The position numbers and the translations under genes were made by a program. The notes under the pieces are model-generated. The model saw only the letters and a program-made list of their open reading frames with translations, did no database searches and was not told the DNA's origin. Below are positions 45,415 through 56,829 of a stretch of DNA of 64,000 bases, piece after piece; position 1 is the stretch's first letter; every line of letters begins with the position of its first letter. The DNA lies in the NCBI GenBank assembly GCA_023653785.1, contig JAMKCH010001689.1:26947-90946 (forward strand). Reading direction: 5' to 3'. The DNA comes from Ophioderma brevispina. Taxonomy: Eukaryota > Echinodermata > Ophiuroidea > Amphilepidida > Ophiodermatidae.

Positions 45415-45715
45415 GCGGCGCCAGGCCTCTCTTTCTGGGGGGAATGGCGGGGGGGCTTGGCAAAGTGAAATTGGGGGGGCAAAAGTGAAATTTGGGGGAA
45501 AAATTCAACATTTTTGAGATTTTAACAATTTGGCCCAAAATTGTGATTTACCCCGAAAATTGGTGATTTTTTGGTCCCAAATAGCTGATTTTTGCCAAAA
45601 AACCGTCATGTTATCTTGGGACAGGGGGAAAAATGGGGGGGGGGGGGGGGGGGGGTGGCGGGGGGATGGGCGGGGGGCGGGACAAGCAATTTTTAGGGGA
45701 GGCACTATTTTAAAA
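45415..45715. repeat. G-rich hAT-style MITE with G21 run
   Basis: The left part GTGCGGCGCCAGG resembles the end at 42670. The interior repeats AAATTGGNGATTTT and GGCCCAAAA words and has a run of 21 G (45635-45655). Both flanks are decayed. Confidence 0.55.
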
Positions 45716-45949
45716 CTCTAGCGGAGACCAATTACTATTGGGAGTAAATCATCCTGTAAATCATTTCCAGCTCCCAACGCACAATGATGATACTCGTATT
45801 TGTGAAGCCCACACTCTTGTATTGGTGACATAATAATTGCAACAGAATTTTGGTGGATCATGGTTGCATTCTTTGGTTTCAAGTACTGCTGACCCCAAAT
45901 GCAGCTTCCCATTTGAGAACCACACTACCTAGAAAAATGCATGTATGCT

Positions 45950-46195
45950 TCTGGGGGCCGCGAGTGTTGTCTGCCGTATGGTTTGGGAATGGGGTCAACC
46001 GGTCACATGAGGTCACCAACATGTCACCCCACCTCACCCCCTCCTTCCACCAAGTACATAATCGTAGCCCTACGGAACTCATTACGGAATGCAATCTATT
46101 AGGGGTAACATTTTGACTACACAAACATAATACAGACAGACATAACAACCAGAGTAATCCCTATGTGCCTTCTGTCATTCTTGCAGATGACACAA
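45950..46195 (+). repeat. Dispersed repeat, copy 2 of the 27785 family
   Basis: The same order of words as 27785-28040, ending GAGTAATCCCTATGTGCCTTCTG and TTCTTGCAGATGACAC. It stops only about 12 bp from the exon 1 donor of the CAP-Gly-like gene. Confidence 0.75.
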
Positions 46196-46206
46196 AACCC
46201 ACACAC

Positions 46207-46424
46207 CTTTAAACTTATCTGCCACAGTAACCCTATCACCAATCTGAATCCAGTGTTTAGAGTTGCTTTTCTTGAGTTTATGTTGATGAACGTTCAGATT
46301 TAGATGGCCCATTGACTCTGGTGGCAAGTGGAGGATGCACTGAACTCGGATGCAAAATGTCACTTCTTGTAGAAATTCTCACAACTTGTGCATTTGCAGT
46401 TGAAGCATCTTGGTTAGTAGCCAT
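46207..46424 (-). CDS. CAP-Gly-like gene, exon 1 (ATG; one-base insertion)
   Basis: The ATG at 46424-46422 sits in a strong Kozak context (GGACCATGG). It reads MATNQDASTANAQVVRISTR, then SDILHPSSVHPPLATRVNGP, SKSERSST and an in-frame TAA at 46280-46278. One extra base near there restores KLKKSNSKHWIQIGDRVTVA and DKFKG, the start of a CAP-Gly-like domain (GDRV.V..K.KG). With that base removed the exon is 217 nt and ends in phase 1 within Gly, exactly what exon 2 needs. The donor AAAG then GTGTGT is acceptable but not strong. With both indels corrected, exons 1-5 total 831 nt (276 residues). Confidence 0.55.
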
Positions 46425-48083
46425 GGTCCACACAAATGAGATGAAAAATCATAGGCAAAGAACAGGTACAATATGTTTTCTAATTATTTCTTTTATCTAT
46501 TTAATAGGTTATCGCTCATCATTCATAAACCAGTCTAGTCTAAGGTTACTCTGACTAGAAGCTCTATGTTGGAGGGTGCCCGAGTTACATGTACTGAGCT
46601 AAAACCAGCTTGACCTGAAAAAAAGAAGCAAATTATTAGCATATTTAAACCTATAATGCAACCTTATGGAAATGACAGCCAAGCAAAAATAAAATTCATG
46701 ACCATCTGAGATTTGAACCTCAAACCAGTGGCGTAACTATATTTTTTGCAGGGTGGGATGGGGAGCACAGTATTTTCAGGGGCAAGTATAATAAGTTTGT
46801 TAGTACAGTATAAGCCTATGTTGTTTTCACTGTAAATTGATGAGTGTGCAGAAAATCACTAATTCCACAGGGGTGCAAAGGGGGCTGCAGGCCCCCCCCC
46901 CTCAATCCCGGTATGCCAATGCAAGAACCAAAACCCCGACCAAAACAGATGCTCTTTACTGAGGTAATAGAGTCAAAAGGGGAAGAGAATGCAGTGATAT
47001 TAGAGTCTTATTTATCTATGGACTTCCAGGTCAAATCCTCTAACATCATATCATCAGAAAGAAGATTCGATTTTTTTTTATTTATGTCAAGGCTAATCTA
47101 GGCATTAACAGCGGTTATCTAATTAGTAACGCTGACGGATTGGTGCCAAGAGAGCGATTTACCTCCCTTTTGAAACTCTGCAAGTGCTGGTTTTGATTGG
47201 GGGGGCCCACCTTGAGGCGGCGGGTGTGGGGCAGCGGTGGTGCCAGCGAAGAGGGGGGGGCCAATTACCCCCAGATTTTTTTTTTGCCCCCACCCGCAGT
47301 TCTGCCCCAGCCCCCCCCCCCCCCCCCCCGCCAGAAGAAAAAATTGATTATGGGACAAAAATCAGTGATTTGGGGCCAAAAATCACCAAATTTGGGCAAA
47401 TATCAGCGATATTGGGCCAAAAATTGATAGAAATCTCAAACTTTGGAAACTTTTCACCTACTGGAATTTGACTTTTGTCCTCCAAAATTTCACATTTTCC
47501 CCCGTGTCCCCCAGAAAAAGAAGTCTGGTGCTGCCCTGGGTAGGGGGAAGCTATGGAATTTATTTTGGTTAAAAAATATTAAGATTATTGGGGGGACTCA
47601 AAGGTATTTGAGCCCCCCCCCCCCCCACCAAAAATTATTTGGGGTGGCCGGCCCCCCAAGTCTCCAAGTTTTCTGGGGAATAAGAGCGGAAGTCTGAAAT
47701 ATGCAAAGAATGACCTTTGACCTACAGACCTGTCTGACCCCAGCACAAGTAGCAGTAGGTCCTGTTGTGCAAGTGTAATCTAGATCGGGTCAGGGATCTG
47801 GTGGTTACAGGTGGAGACGAGTAGACTGACCAGACGAATACAGGAGATATATTTGCTAAAATGATACAATTTTGATATTCACAATAGCCTCAAATAGCTG
47901 CTCCCCGGGCTCCCCACACATGAAAAGATGTGATGCCTTGCGGGATACACCCAAAAATTTTAACGATGATGATAGGGAAAATATACCACACCTCAGCTTA
48001 CGGAAAAAAATAGTAGAAGTTGTGTTTTTTAGATTCTTGCAATGCTTACGGGTGCTGCTGAATACACAAATATGTGTTAAAAT
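46425..48083. other. Upstream of the CAP-Gly-like gene: G/C-rich repeat fragments
   Basis: 46722-46760 has a CAGTGGCGTAACTAT hAT-like end. 47190-47660 is a decayed G/C-run MITE with GGCCAAAAAT words and poly-C (47310-47329). 47870-48090 has an uninterrupted + frame (PHMKRCDALRDTPKNFNDDD) that reads plausibly but has no recognised homologue. No promoter motif is convincing. Confidence 0.4.
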
Positions 48084-48290
48084 CGAGGGTGACAATCAGA
48101 AGGACGTAACAGCACTGAAAGAAATATTAAGAATTTAATTTTGACTGTAATACTGCTTTTGAGAAATGCGATGTTTAATTTTCTACAAGCAAATCTATTC
48201 ATTACTCAAAATGTAAACATCTCATGGTACTGTAAAGCAAACATTATATAAAACTTTAGTAACAAAGAACAATTTTAAAGAAAGATCACA
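48084..48290. repeat. MITE, truncated second copy of the 20964 family
   Basis: Shares CAATCAGAAGGACGTAAC, CACTGAAAGAAATATTAA, TACTGCTTTTGAGAAATG and CAAATCTATTCATTACTC with 20964-21258. The right inverted arm is missing. Confidence 0.85.
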
Positions 48291-48879
48291 TCAATTCTAG
48301 AAATGTCATTCAGGGGCCGGTCTGCATGCATGTACTCTGTATTATAATGCATAATTGCCCACCCCTTTAAGCTTTACAGCTTGTTGACGATTTGAAATTT
48401 GATTTCTGTGATTTTTGAAAAAAGAATTTTTCGTTCCTTTACCCATAAGGTCGGTTGATTTGGTCTTAATCATTGAGGTGAGGGTGATCTATACTATAAA
48501 GATCGAACATCGCCATGTTGTTTTCATAGGAGGCCTGAATGTTGACCCAGGAAGTCGCCATGTTGTCCGCCATGTTGGAACGCGTACCGTCTGATTCGGG
48601 TGATCACCTTCCCATCGTGACTTTGCGATGCTGGGGGTTATGTAGTCAAACATTGTTCAAACTGCTGAGAGATGATAAAATTCATGAAACTGCAAATAAA
48701 AAGTGTTGTAGCAGTAGTTAATGCTATTGACTTCCGGTGGGGTGACAAAGAATAAATACGTAAATTTAATTAAAAATGAGGGTACCTTCGTAAGGGTACG
48801 TAGTTATTTTCAATGTTCTTCGTGGCTTAATTATGACATTGCTCCAGTGAGTTTGACCTTTGTGCTATTCCAATGTAGA
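48291..48879. other. No gene confirmed; cluster of GCCATGTTG words
   Basis: Three GCCATGTTG words at about 48513, 48558 and 48570. Read on the - strand they include ATGGCGGACAACATGGCG at 48573, opening a 35-codon frame to TAA at 48466. No donor or homologue was recognised. Confidence 0.3.
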
Positions 48880-48889
48880 ATTATTTATT

Positions 48890-51099
48890 CGAAGTGTTTC
48901 GGTAGCCGTCTTACGGCTACCTAAACCCCCCCCCCCCCAGGGTTCGGTAGCGTATACGGTAAATTAAAATAGCACGGGAGTGTTTAGGTAGCCGTACGCC
49001 ACCATCCTTAGGACATCGTACTAATATACCAATGTTTCAAGAGGGCGCAAGACGGTGAACGAGGTTGTTTTGTCTTGGCAATTCGTTCAAATATGCAAGT
49101 TTTTCCTCTTTCCGAAAAAACAATGTGGCAGTTGTTAGTAAGACAACAACGACACAGATTCAAATGAAATTGTTTGAAACAAATTTGCGTACTCTTTTCG
49201 TTTCAAAGGAATTTTACTTGCTGTATTTGTAGAATAACAAAGTATTGCCTTGACTGACGAATGGTATCGCTCAAACCAGGACTGTACGGTGTTGTTACTG
49301 ATATATCCGTTTAATTTGCATTCAATCAGTGTCAATAGAGTGAATCGATGGGCAGCTTGATACGTGCATGCTAGCCGATCATCAGAATTATTTTATCTGA
49401 AAAATATTGTTAATGAATATTTACCTCTTATTTTTGAAGCAGTTTGGAATTTGGGAAACATCTAGGTAAATGTTCGATTATTCCTGCGGTAAAAAATGCA
49501 ATGGGCAGATTTCAAAGAAGAATATAAGTCTTTAGATCGGAACAAACGACACTACAGAATATAGTTAGAGTGGGTTTAACACAAGTCGATGTGTAGGTGT
49601 GTTCGTCACGTCAAAACTGTAAATCCCAGTCCCTTTTTAAAGCCATTTTAGCCAATAAACAAATCCAGTTTTTTCTGTTCTGTATTTTTTGTGCATCTTT
49701 TTCAATTTGTAGAGTCAAAAAATTATTTTTAAAGCTGCATCGTGGTAAGTGGTTGTGAGGTTCTGGCGGTTTTGGGACGGTCATGAGTGACAGTATTTCC
49801 ATATTTTTTTCATAGGCTAAAAAATATCTGATAAAGTTTAAAACATTTCGGCCTTCATAAAAGAATTCCTTACATAGCAAAAATGTACTGTGTATCCGTA
49901 TCAGTTTCGCTATATAGTCGATCTGTCTAGGGTCTGGTCGACATTAAGTGGTCGCACGAACCGTTTTTAAAAATGTTTTATTTATAAGGATATTTAAAAA
50001 CTTCAAATTTTTTGTGTTCAAAAAAATTTACGTGAACTGTTTGAAGACGCTATTTGGAGTATTACATTGTGAAAATCCTGAAATTTTAGTTTTTTTGTGT
50101 GTTAATTGGAAATTAAGGTTAAGGGTCGATCGGAAGACAGCATTTTTTATATGATACTTTTTTTATTTCTTTATTAATATTTGTAATCATTATTTTTTTA
50201 TTGTCACTTTTAATTTATTTATTTTGTTTCCTTCTTTATTCCTTAATTACTTAGTTATTTATTTTTTTATCTGGAGACGAAAATTATTTAGTTAGATTCG
50301 TCTCGGGTTTTATTAATGTAGTTTGCTCTTATAGACGATGTATACATTAAGGGGGAATTACCCTTCAGAAGGCTAAAATATAAACTAACATTGAAACTGA
50401 GAAGAAATTACCTTCGTGCTTTTTGTTTGAAGACAATCGGAGCTTCCGTTCCAAAGTTATGAGCGGAAAATGTAACTTCTTCAAACTGTAAATCTCTATC
50501 ATTTTAAGTTGTTTACACTTTAAAAAATTTATCTCAAAAAGTAAATAGAGAGCTGAGGAATAAAACGCCCCCCCCCCCCCCACAATTAACAACATATTAT
50601 TGGCTAGCCATTGTACTAGAATAATGCCACTTGCTCCAGGAGAATCTTGGTGCACAGATAGGGAAGTCCAAAAACTGCGGTGCGATCCTAATTCCTAACT
50701 TGCTTATATTTCAATGTTTAAAACATAGGGGAATTTCGTATTTGTCTATACGAAATTAGAAATTGCACCATTTTTGTTACCAACGAAACATCTCAGCTTT
50801 ATCCTCTAGATGGGGATATTTTTTTTGAAAAGCTTGACATCAAGGGCAAAAAATCAGTACTGTTCGATTTTTTAGAGGCACACAGGATATGTGAAATTCT
50901 TGTTGCACTCACGGTTGTACATGAAGTGTGGCATGGATCGTTCGTCACGCATGACTGTCGTCGGATATATAACCGATCCATGTGGAACCACGCTCGTAGC
51001 CGTATACGGCTACCTACCACAAGGCCGTTTTGGTTATATAGCCGTATACGGCTACGGAACACGGGGTTAGGTAGCCGTATACGGCTACGGAAACACTCC
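48890..51099. mobile_element. Mutator-like element with palindromic subterminal repeats
   Basis: A 10-bp direct repeat, ATTATTTATT, flanks the element (48880-48889 and 51100-51109). Inside it the ends are inverted: GAAGTGTTTCGGTAGCCG at the left, CGGCTACGGAAACACTCC at the right. The inverted zones are about 110 bp each and contain the 18-bp palindrome GTAGCCGTATACGGCTAC three times at the right (50994-51090) and decayed forms at the left. Long inverted ends with 9-11 bp duplications are the hallmark of Mutator-like elements. The interior contains a copy of the 37120 repeat and no transposase frame. AT-rich target repeats can match by chance, so the class is tentative. Confidence 0.6.
50690..50900. 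repeat. Dispersed repeat, second copy of the 37120 family
   Basis: TTGCTTATATTTCAATGT, GAATTTCGTATTTG, CTATACGAAATTAGAAAT and AGATGGGGATATTTTTT in the same order as 37170-37320. It lies inside the Mutator-like element. Confidence 0.75.
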
Positions 51100-51109
51100 A
51101 TTATTTATT

Positions 51110-52012
51110 TTCTTGGTGATGACAAAGAGAACAAAAAAAGCCCTAAATGCCAAAACAGTCAGCTCGATTGAGAGTAAGTATTGATTTCATTTGAAGACTT
51201 CCTAAGTGTATTTGTACAAATGTCGTGAACTTTGTTTCATTCAAGACTTTATCGCGTTCAGGCCTGATCGCGTGGGGAGCTAATAAGTCAGTACATGTCA
51301 TAGTAGTAATGGTGTCCACTAATACTATATACAGCAAACATTGGTACTTCACGATGTAACTGTTTAATGCAAAATTCAATTTTTAAAAAGTGTTTTTTGG
51401 TGTTTTTTACTTTTTTATAAAATAAAAACACGATGCCACAAACAAAAATATTAATAGGAGCCTAAATAAATGATCGTCATGTAGGCTGAATGAGTTTTTA
51501 AATTCAAAACCGGGGGAATGGGGTGGGCTTTAAACACGGTACTTACTCCTATCTGTCCATTACCTACCCGGTTTCGTGTATTGTGTAAGGGGCTGGAGTT
51601 TTCATTTTGAGTCATATTTTACTCAAAAAGTTCTGCAAAATAAGCCTGGAGGTTCTTGCAACATGCTTCAAACATTGTTACTCTATTGTTTTACAATTGA
51701 CATTCAAAGTGAAATGCGTGTACATGGTGTATAAAATTTAAATTTAAAAACATGGTGTATATAATTTAATTTATAAATTGTAAAATGTTTCAACTGTATA
51801 TTAGAATTTAGACCCATATTTGCGGCACACGCCCAAAAAAAAAAGTTAAAAGATCCAAATTTGACAAGCAATTTAGAGAAATTTTTGACAAGAAAAGCCC
51901 ATTTTTTTTGGTGATGAATCTCAAAAGGACTGGGGGGGTTATCCACTTTTTTGAGGTCCCCCCTCCCAAAAACAACTGCTGTACGGCCCTCCTCGAGCAA
52001 AGAGTATGCCTA
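51110..52012. other. No gene recognised
   Basis: 51490-51660 is loosely related to 53500-53570 (TTGTGTAAGG, GTCATATTTTACTCAAAA). 51830-51970 holds AAAAGTCCCA-type fragments resembling 59860-59960. No exon is visible. Confidence 0.4.
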
Positions 52013-53020
52013 TACCCAGCCAACATGCCCTCTGCTCTGGTCCCACATGGGATTAACGTGGGCAAGGTGGGCTTAATTTGTCGGGCTTTGTTTTCAAGTG
52101 GGCACAAGTGGGGGATCCATGTGGGCTATAAATTGGGTATATTTGGCTTGGTTACAAGTGGGCAACCCCCAAATTGGTTCATGTAGGTTATTCAAGTTCT
52201 GTATGGGATCTAGGACATGGGTTTTTCAAGGTTTTTTTTTTATAAGGAAAGGCCCCATGTGGGTTATGGTGGGCATGGGCTACAGGTGGCTCCCCCCTAT
52301 GGGCGTGTCTCATGACTGTATTTTTCTGCTGTGAAAATGCAAATTTTGATCATATGAATGTGTAATTTTTTTAATTATTTTTTTAAATAAATTAATTCTC
52401 AGACAAGCCCTATAATAACTGTATCTATTTATTTTCATCACTTACCATTTTGGCGACACCTTTTAGAGAAGGATTGTGTACTGACTGTACATTTGGAAAC
52501 ACCATAGACCCACATATTATATTAAAATAACCTTTAAAAAAATTAAAACTAATATTCTGTTTTCATTGCACTCCAGCTATTATTCCCATCTCTTGGGAGA
52601 TGTTTAGCTGACGAAACAACAAACAACATCTTGTGTGTTTTCACATCACCCAATTGTGTCCACTTAATGTTCCACTTCAAAGAGGGTGCAATAAAATCAA
52701 TTTTGAATTTGCCCCATTCGTGGCCCATGAAAGCCCCCTATGGGCCCCACATTGAACCTGTATGGGTACAACATCGGCGAGCCCATAACACCAGAAAGTG
52801 ATAACCTATAGGGAACACACAATGTACCCCTGTAATACCCACCTGCAACCAACTGTGCAAACCCACATGGGGCCAATCGAGGTCCAGTGGACAAAAAACC
52901 CATGTAGGCCCCACATGGGGCGAATGAAACACGTTTTGCCCATTTGGGGCCCTCATGACGTGCCCACCTAAGACCGTATTTTACCCACATTGGCCCCAAC
53001 TGGGAATGTTGGCTGGGATA
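52013..53020. mobile_element. Inverted-repeat element with CCCACATGGGG words
   Basis: The ends TACCCAGCCAACATGCCC and GGGAATGTTGGCTGGGATA are inverted. The outer 300 bp on both sides are filled with short variants of GGCCCACATGGGG and CCCATGTGGG. The interior (52300-52680) is AT-rich without a transposase frame. The layout parallels 5646-8600, whose ends are CCCAGCAAACATTAC. Confidence 0.65.
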
Positions 53021-53089
53021 TTACATTAGACCTATCATGATTATCTCCTTACAGTTTGTTGTTTGAATCATTGCCGCCTATTATGCCAA

Positions 53090-53510
53090 TAAATAATTGG
53101 TCTCTTTCATCCGCTTAAAGGTGGCGCCCAGGCACGTAGCCCAGTTACATCTATGAGGAGCATTGTGGTTCGCAAAAAGCGCTGTCAGGGGGAAGGGGGG
53201 GAAGGAAGTTCCAGCTCGGTCAAGGAAAAATTCGTCTGAGTGGAGGGAGCGTCCAAAACGGCCTCATTTTGTCTTAAAATTTCCGATTTTGCCGCCCGCA
53301 ATTTCTTCCAAGGGGGTAGGCCAACTCGGGCCCCCGTATTTCCCGCACGATTGACTAAGTCCCTTTCCTCCGACCCCAGCTACGTAACTGAGGGGGTCTT
53401 TGGGAGTGGGAGTTCTTTGGCTGGCCCATTGGCAGTAAACTTTCACCTGGCTCATTATTATAGCTAATGTTGGGGGAAAATCTTGATAGCTCTTGACTTA
53501 ACTCATGTAT
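53090..53510 (+). repeat. Dispersed repeat family, copy 1
   Basis: Shares CAATAAATAATTGG, CTTAAAGGTGGCGCCCAGGC, ACGATTGACTAAGTC, CCTCCGACCCCAGCTACG, GGGAGTGGGAGTTCTTT, GGCAGTAAA and TTGGGGGAAAATCTTGATA with 54110-54380. Boundaries are approximate. Confidence 0.75.
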
Positions 53511-53999
53511 TGTGTAAAAAGGGAGTTTAATTTGGTCAGATTTGACTCAAAAATATTATAGAAAGACAAAATAAAATACAATAGATAGAAACAACAGCAC
53601 TGGTAATAAGCAAAATCACCTCAAAGTTGTAATTTTAGGCATTAGGCCTATGTTCTTGATTTTTGCAACATGACTGCGAAGTTGTTTACAAGCGTGAATT
53701 AAACACCGATTTCGACTTTTAAATCTTTCCTTCATCCCAATTTTTAATATTGATTTTCAGCCTTTGGTTTAAGCGAGTATATGACATAATATCGATATTG
53801 CCGTGGTCTCAAGTTTGGTTTGGGTTTTGGGACGGAAGCGTACGTGCCTCCGAGAATCTGGAAGTAGGGCCCATAGTGATTTTTGCCGAAAAGGGACCCA
53901 TAGCTCTACCATGCAGATATTTGACATATGACAATTTTGCCATGCATGTTTTCTTGGAAATTTGGAAAATTTTGCCATGTTTGTTTAGGAGAGAATGAA

Positions 54000-54380
54000 A
54001 ACGTGAACATGCTTTCCTCGAGCCAGGCCCGTACGCAGGGGGCGTGCGGTGATGCGGTCGCACCCCTCAAATTCCACAAAAGGGCCAAAAAGGTCCACTT
54101 TGCAGCCTATTTGCCCATAAATAATTGGCCGCTTTCACCCCCTTAAAGGCGGCGCCCAGGACACGTAGTCCAGGGGTAGGCCTACTCTACCCCCCCCCCC
54201 CCCCACGATTGACTAAGTCACTTCGTGGACCCTTTCCTCCGACCCCAGCTACGTAACTGAGGGGGTCTATGGGAGTGGGAGTTCTTTAGCTGTCCCACTG
54301 GCAGTAAATTTTCTCCTGGCTCATTATAGCTAATGTTGGGGGAAAATCTTGATATAGCTCTTGACTTAACACATTTTGAA
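54000..54380 (+). repeat. Dispersed repeat family, copy 2
   Basis: The closest relative of copy 1, 0.9 kb downstream in the same orientation. It carries a C-run (54190-54205) and, at its left, a CAGGCCCGTACGCAGGGG fragment also seen at 59805-59850. Confidence 0.75.
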
Positions 54381-54589
54381 GCAGCTTGAGGCATAGTGAA
54401 ACGTTAATTTGTAACAGCGAAAAGGCAACCCCACCCGACAAAGAAGTCTGGTGCCGGTGTCGCCACTGCCAACATGCAGAATGGCACCAGGAGCAAGGGT
54501 AGGCCTACAGAATGCTGTGCACTGTCTCTCTAGCTCTGTGCAAATTCTTGCTCCTTCCGGACACAATATCCCGGGTGGCGGGGCACTCC

Positions 54590-55580
54590 CATTTTGGAAA
54601 CTCACGCGGAAGTAAGGCTGTTAAGACCCCCCTTTTCGCATCGTGTGTCACCCAAATACCCATTTAAAAAAATCATTCAATACCCCCGTATTTGGGAAAT
54701 TTTACAACTTTCACCCAAAGGCCCCTATTTGGGGAGAACTTTTGAAAATTTTCACCCCAAAACCTTCAATTTGAAGAACATTTTCAAAAATCTCACGATA
54801 CCCCTTTTTTTTGTTTCGAAAATGTGGCAATTTTATTCACTCTTAAAGCCCCTATTTTGAAGGCCATTGCTGCTAGAAACCCCTATTTTTTCAGTCCTCT
54901 GGGACGAAGGCCCCAGGGTTTGGAAGCGTGAGCCTTACACCCATATCCATTTCTATTGAGTGCCCCCCAACTCCCCCCCCCCCGGCACAATTGTTTACAC
55001 CACCATTTTTGCTATAATCACTTAATTTTCAGTCTGTAAAATAGTCTTTTCAATGAATATTTGTTTTTGAATTTTTGCATAAAGCGCACTAAAAAATTAA
55101 ATTCACCGTACATAAGGGTTAAGGCTGCTGCTTTTAAAGATAGGGCATTCAGTGTATAGATAATGTGCCAACAAAGGGTTCTTGGGTGAAAGGCAGCCAA
55201 AATCTCCATACATAGTTTGATTTTTTTGTGGCAATTTTCTAAATTTTTCAAAAAGGGGGTCTTTGGGTGAAAAATTTGGAGCTGGGGCATTCGCTGATAA
55301 AGAATGTGCCAAAAGGGTTATTGGTGTGAAAGGCAGCCAGATTGCCTTTAAATAAGGGTGATTTTGGTGGATGGAAATTTGCTATTTGTTTTTTTTTTTT
55401 TTTTTTAAAGAGGGTAAAAAAAATAAAAAAAATACCAACATTTTTATAAAAAGTAGAGGTTTGGGGTGGAAAGATTCAAAATTGTCGAAGAAAATGGGAA
55501 GTCTTTGGATGGCGATGGTAAATTTTCAATAATAAGGCCATTTGGTGGACAATGGATGCTGAGTGTTTCAACAACCATAA
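54590..55580. repeat. Decayed repeats with CCCAAAGG / CCTTTGGG words
   Basis: 54620-54900 has many TTTCACCCAAAGGCCCCTATTT-like words; 55160-55560 has the complementary style (GGGTCTTTGGGTGAAAAATT). The two halves look like diverged, inverted arms around the AT-rich 55000-55150, but divergence is too high for certainty. Confidence 0.4.
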
Positions 55581-55699
55581 AGGCCTATAGCTATAAGCGT
55601 CATCTAAAAATGGGAAAAACATCCCCTCCCCCTGTTTAACCCTTGGACATGTAGCAAAGATCCCATCGATAGGTGTGGCCTATCGGCGCCCTTAGCTTA

Positions 55700-56070
55700 G
55701 AGATGCCCAGTGGCGTAGGCCAGCAGGTTTGAGGGGAGAACAAGCGTGTTTCGGGGGGGAGATCGACCGGTCAAGGGGAAAATTGTTCCAGACTGATTTT
55801 CATGATTTCACATCAAAATTCCTGATTGTACCGGACCTATCAACTTTCTTCCCACAGAGAGATTCCCTGATTTCCCCTTTTCTAAGAACACCGTTGAGTT
55901 GCCCTTACCCTCCAACCCCAGATACGACACTGATGGTTCTTGGGAGTTGCATGACGAGTTCCAAATTGGCTCACCATAAATTTGGCAGTAAATGTTCATC
56001 TGGCGCATAGCTCATGTTGCTGAGATAGGGTTCTAAATCGTGACAGTCTTGACTTAACACATTGAGGCAT
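55700..56070 (+). repeat. Dispersed repeat family, copy 3 (diverged)
   Basis: CCCAGTGGCGTAGGCCAGC at the left, then CCCTTACCCTCCAACCCCAG, GGGAGTTGCATGACGAGTTC, TTGGCAGTAAATGTTCATCTGG and TCTTGACTTAACACATT, in the same order as copies 1 and 2. Confidence 0.65.
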
Positions 56071-56186
56071 ATTAAGGCAAATAAATAAATGAGAACACTT
56101 GGAGGAGAAGCAAATATTGTATGTCTATGAAGTTTTGCACTTATAGAAGACTGATCAACGTTTAGTGACCGCTCCCATTCAAATCG

Positions 56187-56225
56187 CTAGCGGTTGCCCG
56201 CGCGAAGCGGGGGCAACCGCTAGTA
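56187..56225 (+). repeat. Helitron-like 3' end (GC hairpin then CTAG)
   Basis: CTAGCGGTTGCCCGC, a short GCGAA loop, then GCGGGGGCAACCGCTAG followed by T. A GC-rich hairpin directly before CTRR and a T is the canonical 3' terminus of Helitrons. I could not find a matching 5' TC end. Confidence 0.45.
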
Positions 56226-56229
56226 ATAA

Positions 56230-56385
56230 CTAAATTAACACATATGTGAATTGGTGCTATTAGGGGATCTTTGTATTGGTGTTAAGAGACAGGCCTTCTT
56301 CTTTTGGTAATCTATCACCCATGATTTACCTGTGTGTGTGGAATGGTGCGTTGCTACCTGGAATAGAGAACATTCTATTCAGTGG
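56230..56385. repeat. Isolated unit of the 136-bp satellite
   Basis: TTGGTGCTAT, GGATCTTT, ACAGGCCTTCT, GGTAATCTATCACCCATGATTT, ACCTGTGTGTG and ATGGTGC, matching the units at 58290-58790. A LINE and a MITE lie between it and the main array. Confidence 0.8.
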
Positions 56386-56829
56386 GCGTGGTTTATCATG
56401 TTAAACAAGAAATTGAGGATAGGTCAAAAGCTCCGCCCATGCATTACTGGGAAATAGATGGAGATAGTGGTGCAGCAATTTAACGCGGTTTGTTTTGTAG
56501 TCGACTACATGACACTCGCAAACGGCGCGTTTAATGGTGTACATTTCGCGTGATACGCAAATGCAGTTTACGCAGCATGACGATCACCCCGCGATTACTT
56601 TGGTTCCTTGGATTAAAACCTTTGTTTAAGAGGGGTGAAATTATTTAAATGAATAAAAAAGAATGGTGTTAGACATATTTTGACAAATATGTCTATCAAA
56701 GCAAAAATTACCACTTCTAAATTGTGATATTTTAGATAGAGGCAGTGTTTATTTAAGGAGGTGCAAGAGAAATACCGAGCTAAAGGAAGAAGCTGTATAT
56801 GTTTTTTGTATACTTGGAGAAGGTGTTTA

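Noticed and set aside
47872..48138. 88-residue + strand frame
   Set aside because: It reads plausibly, but no splice sites, partner exons or recognised family were found, and its 3' part overlaps a MITE.
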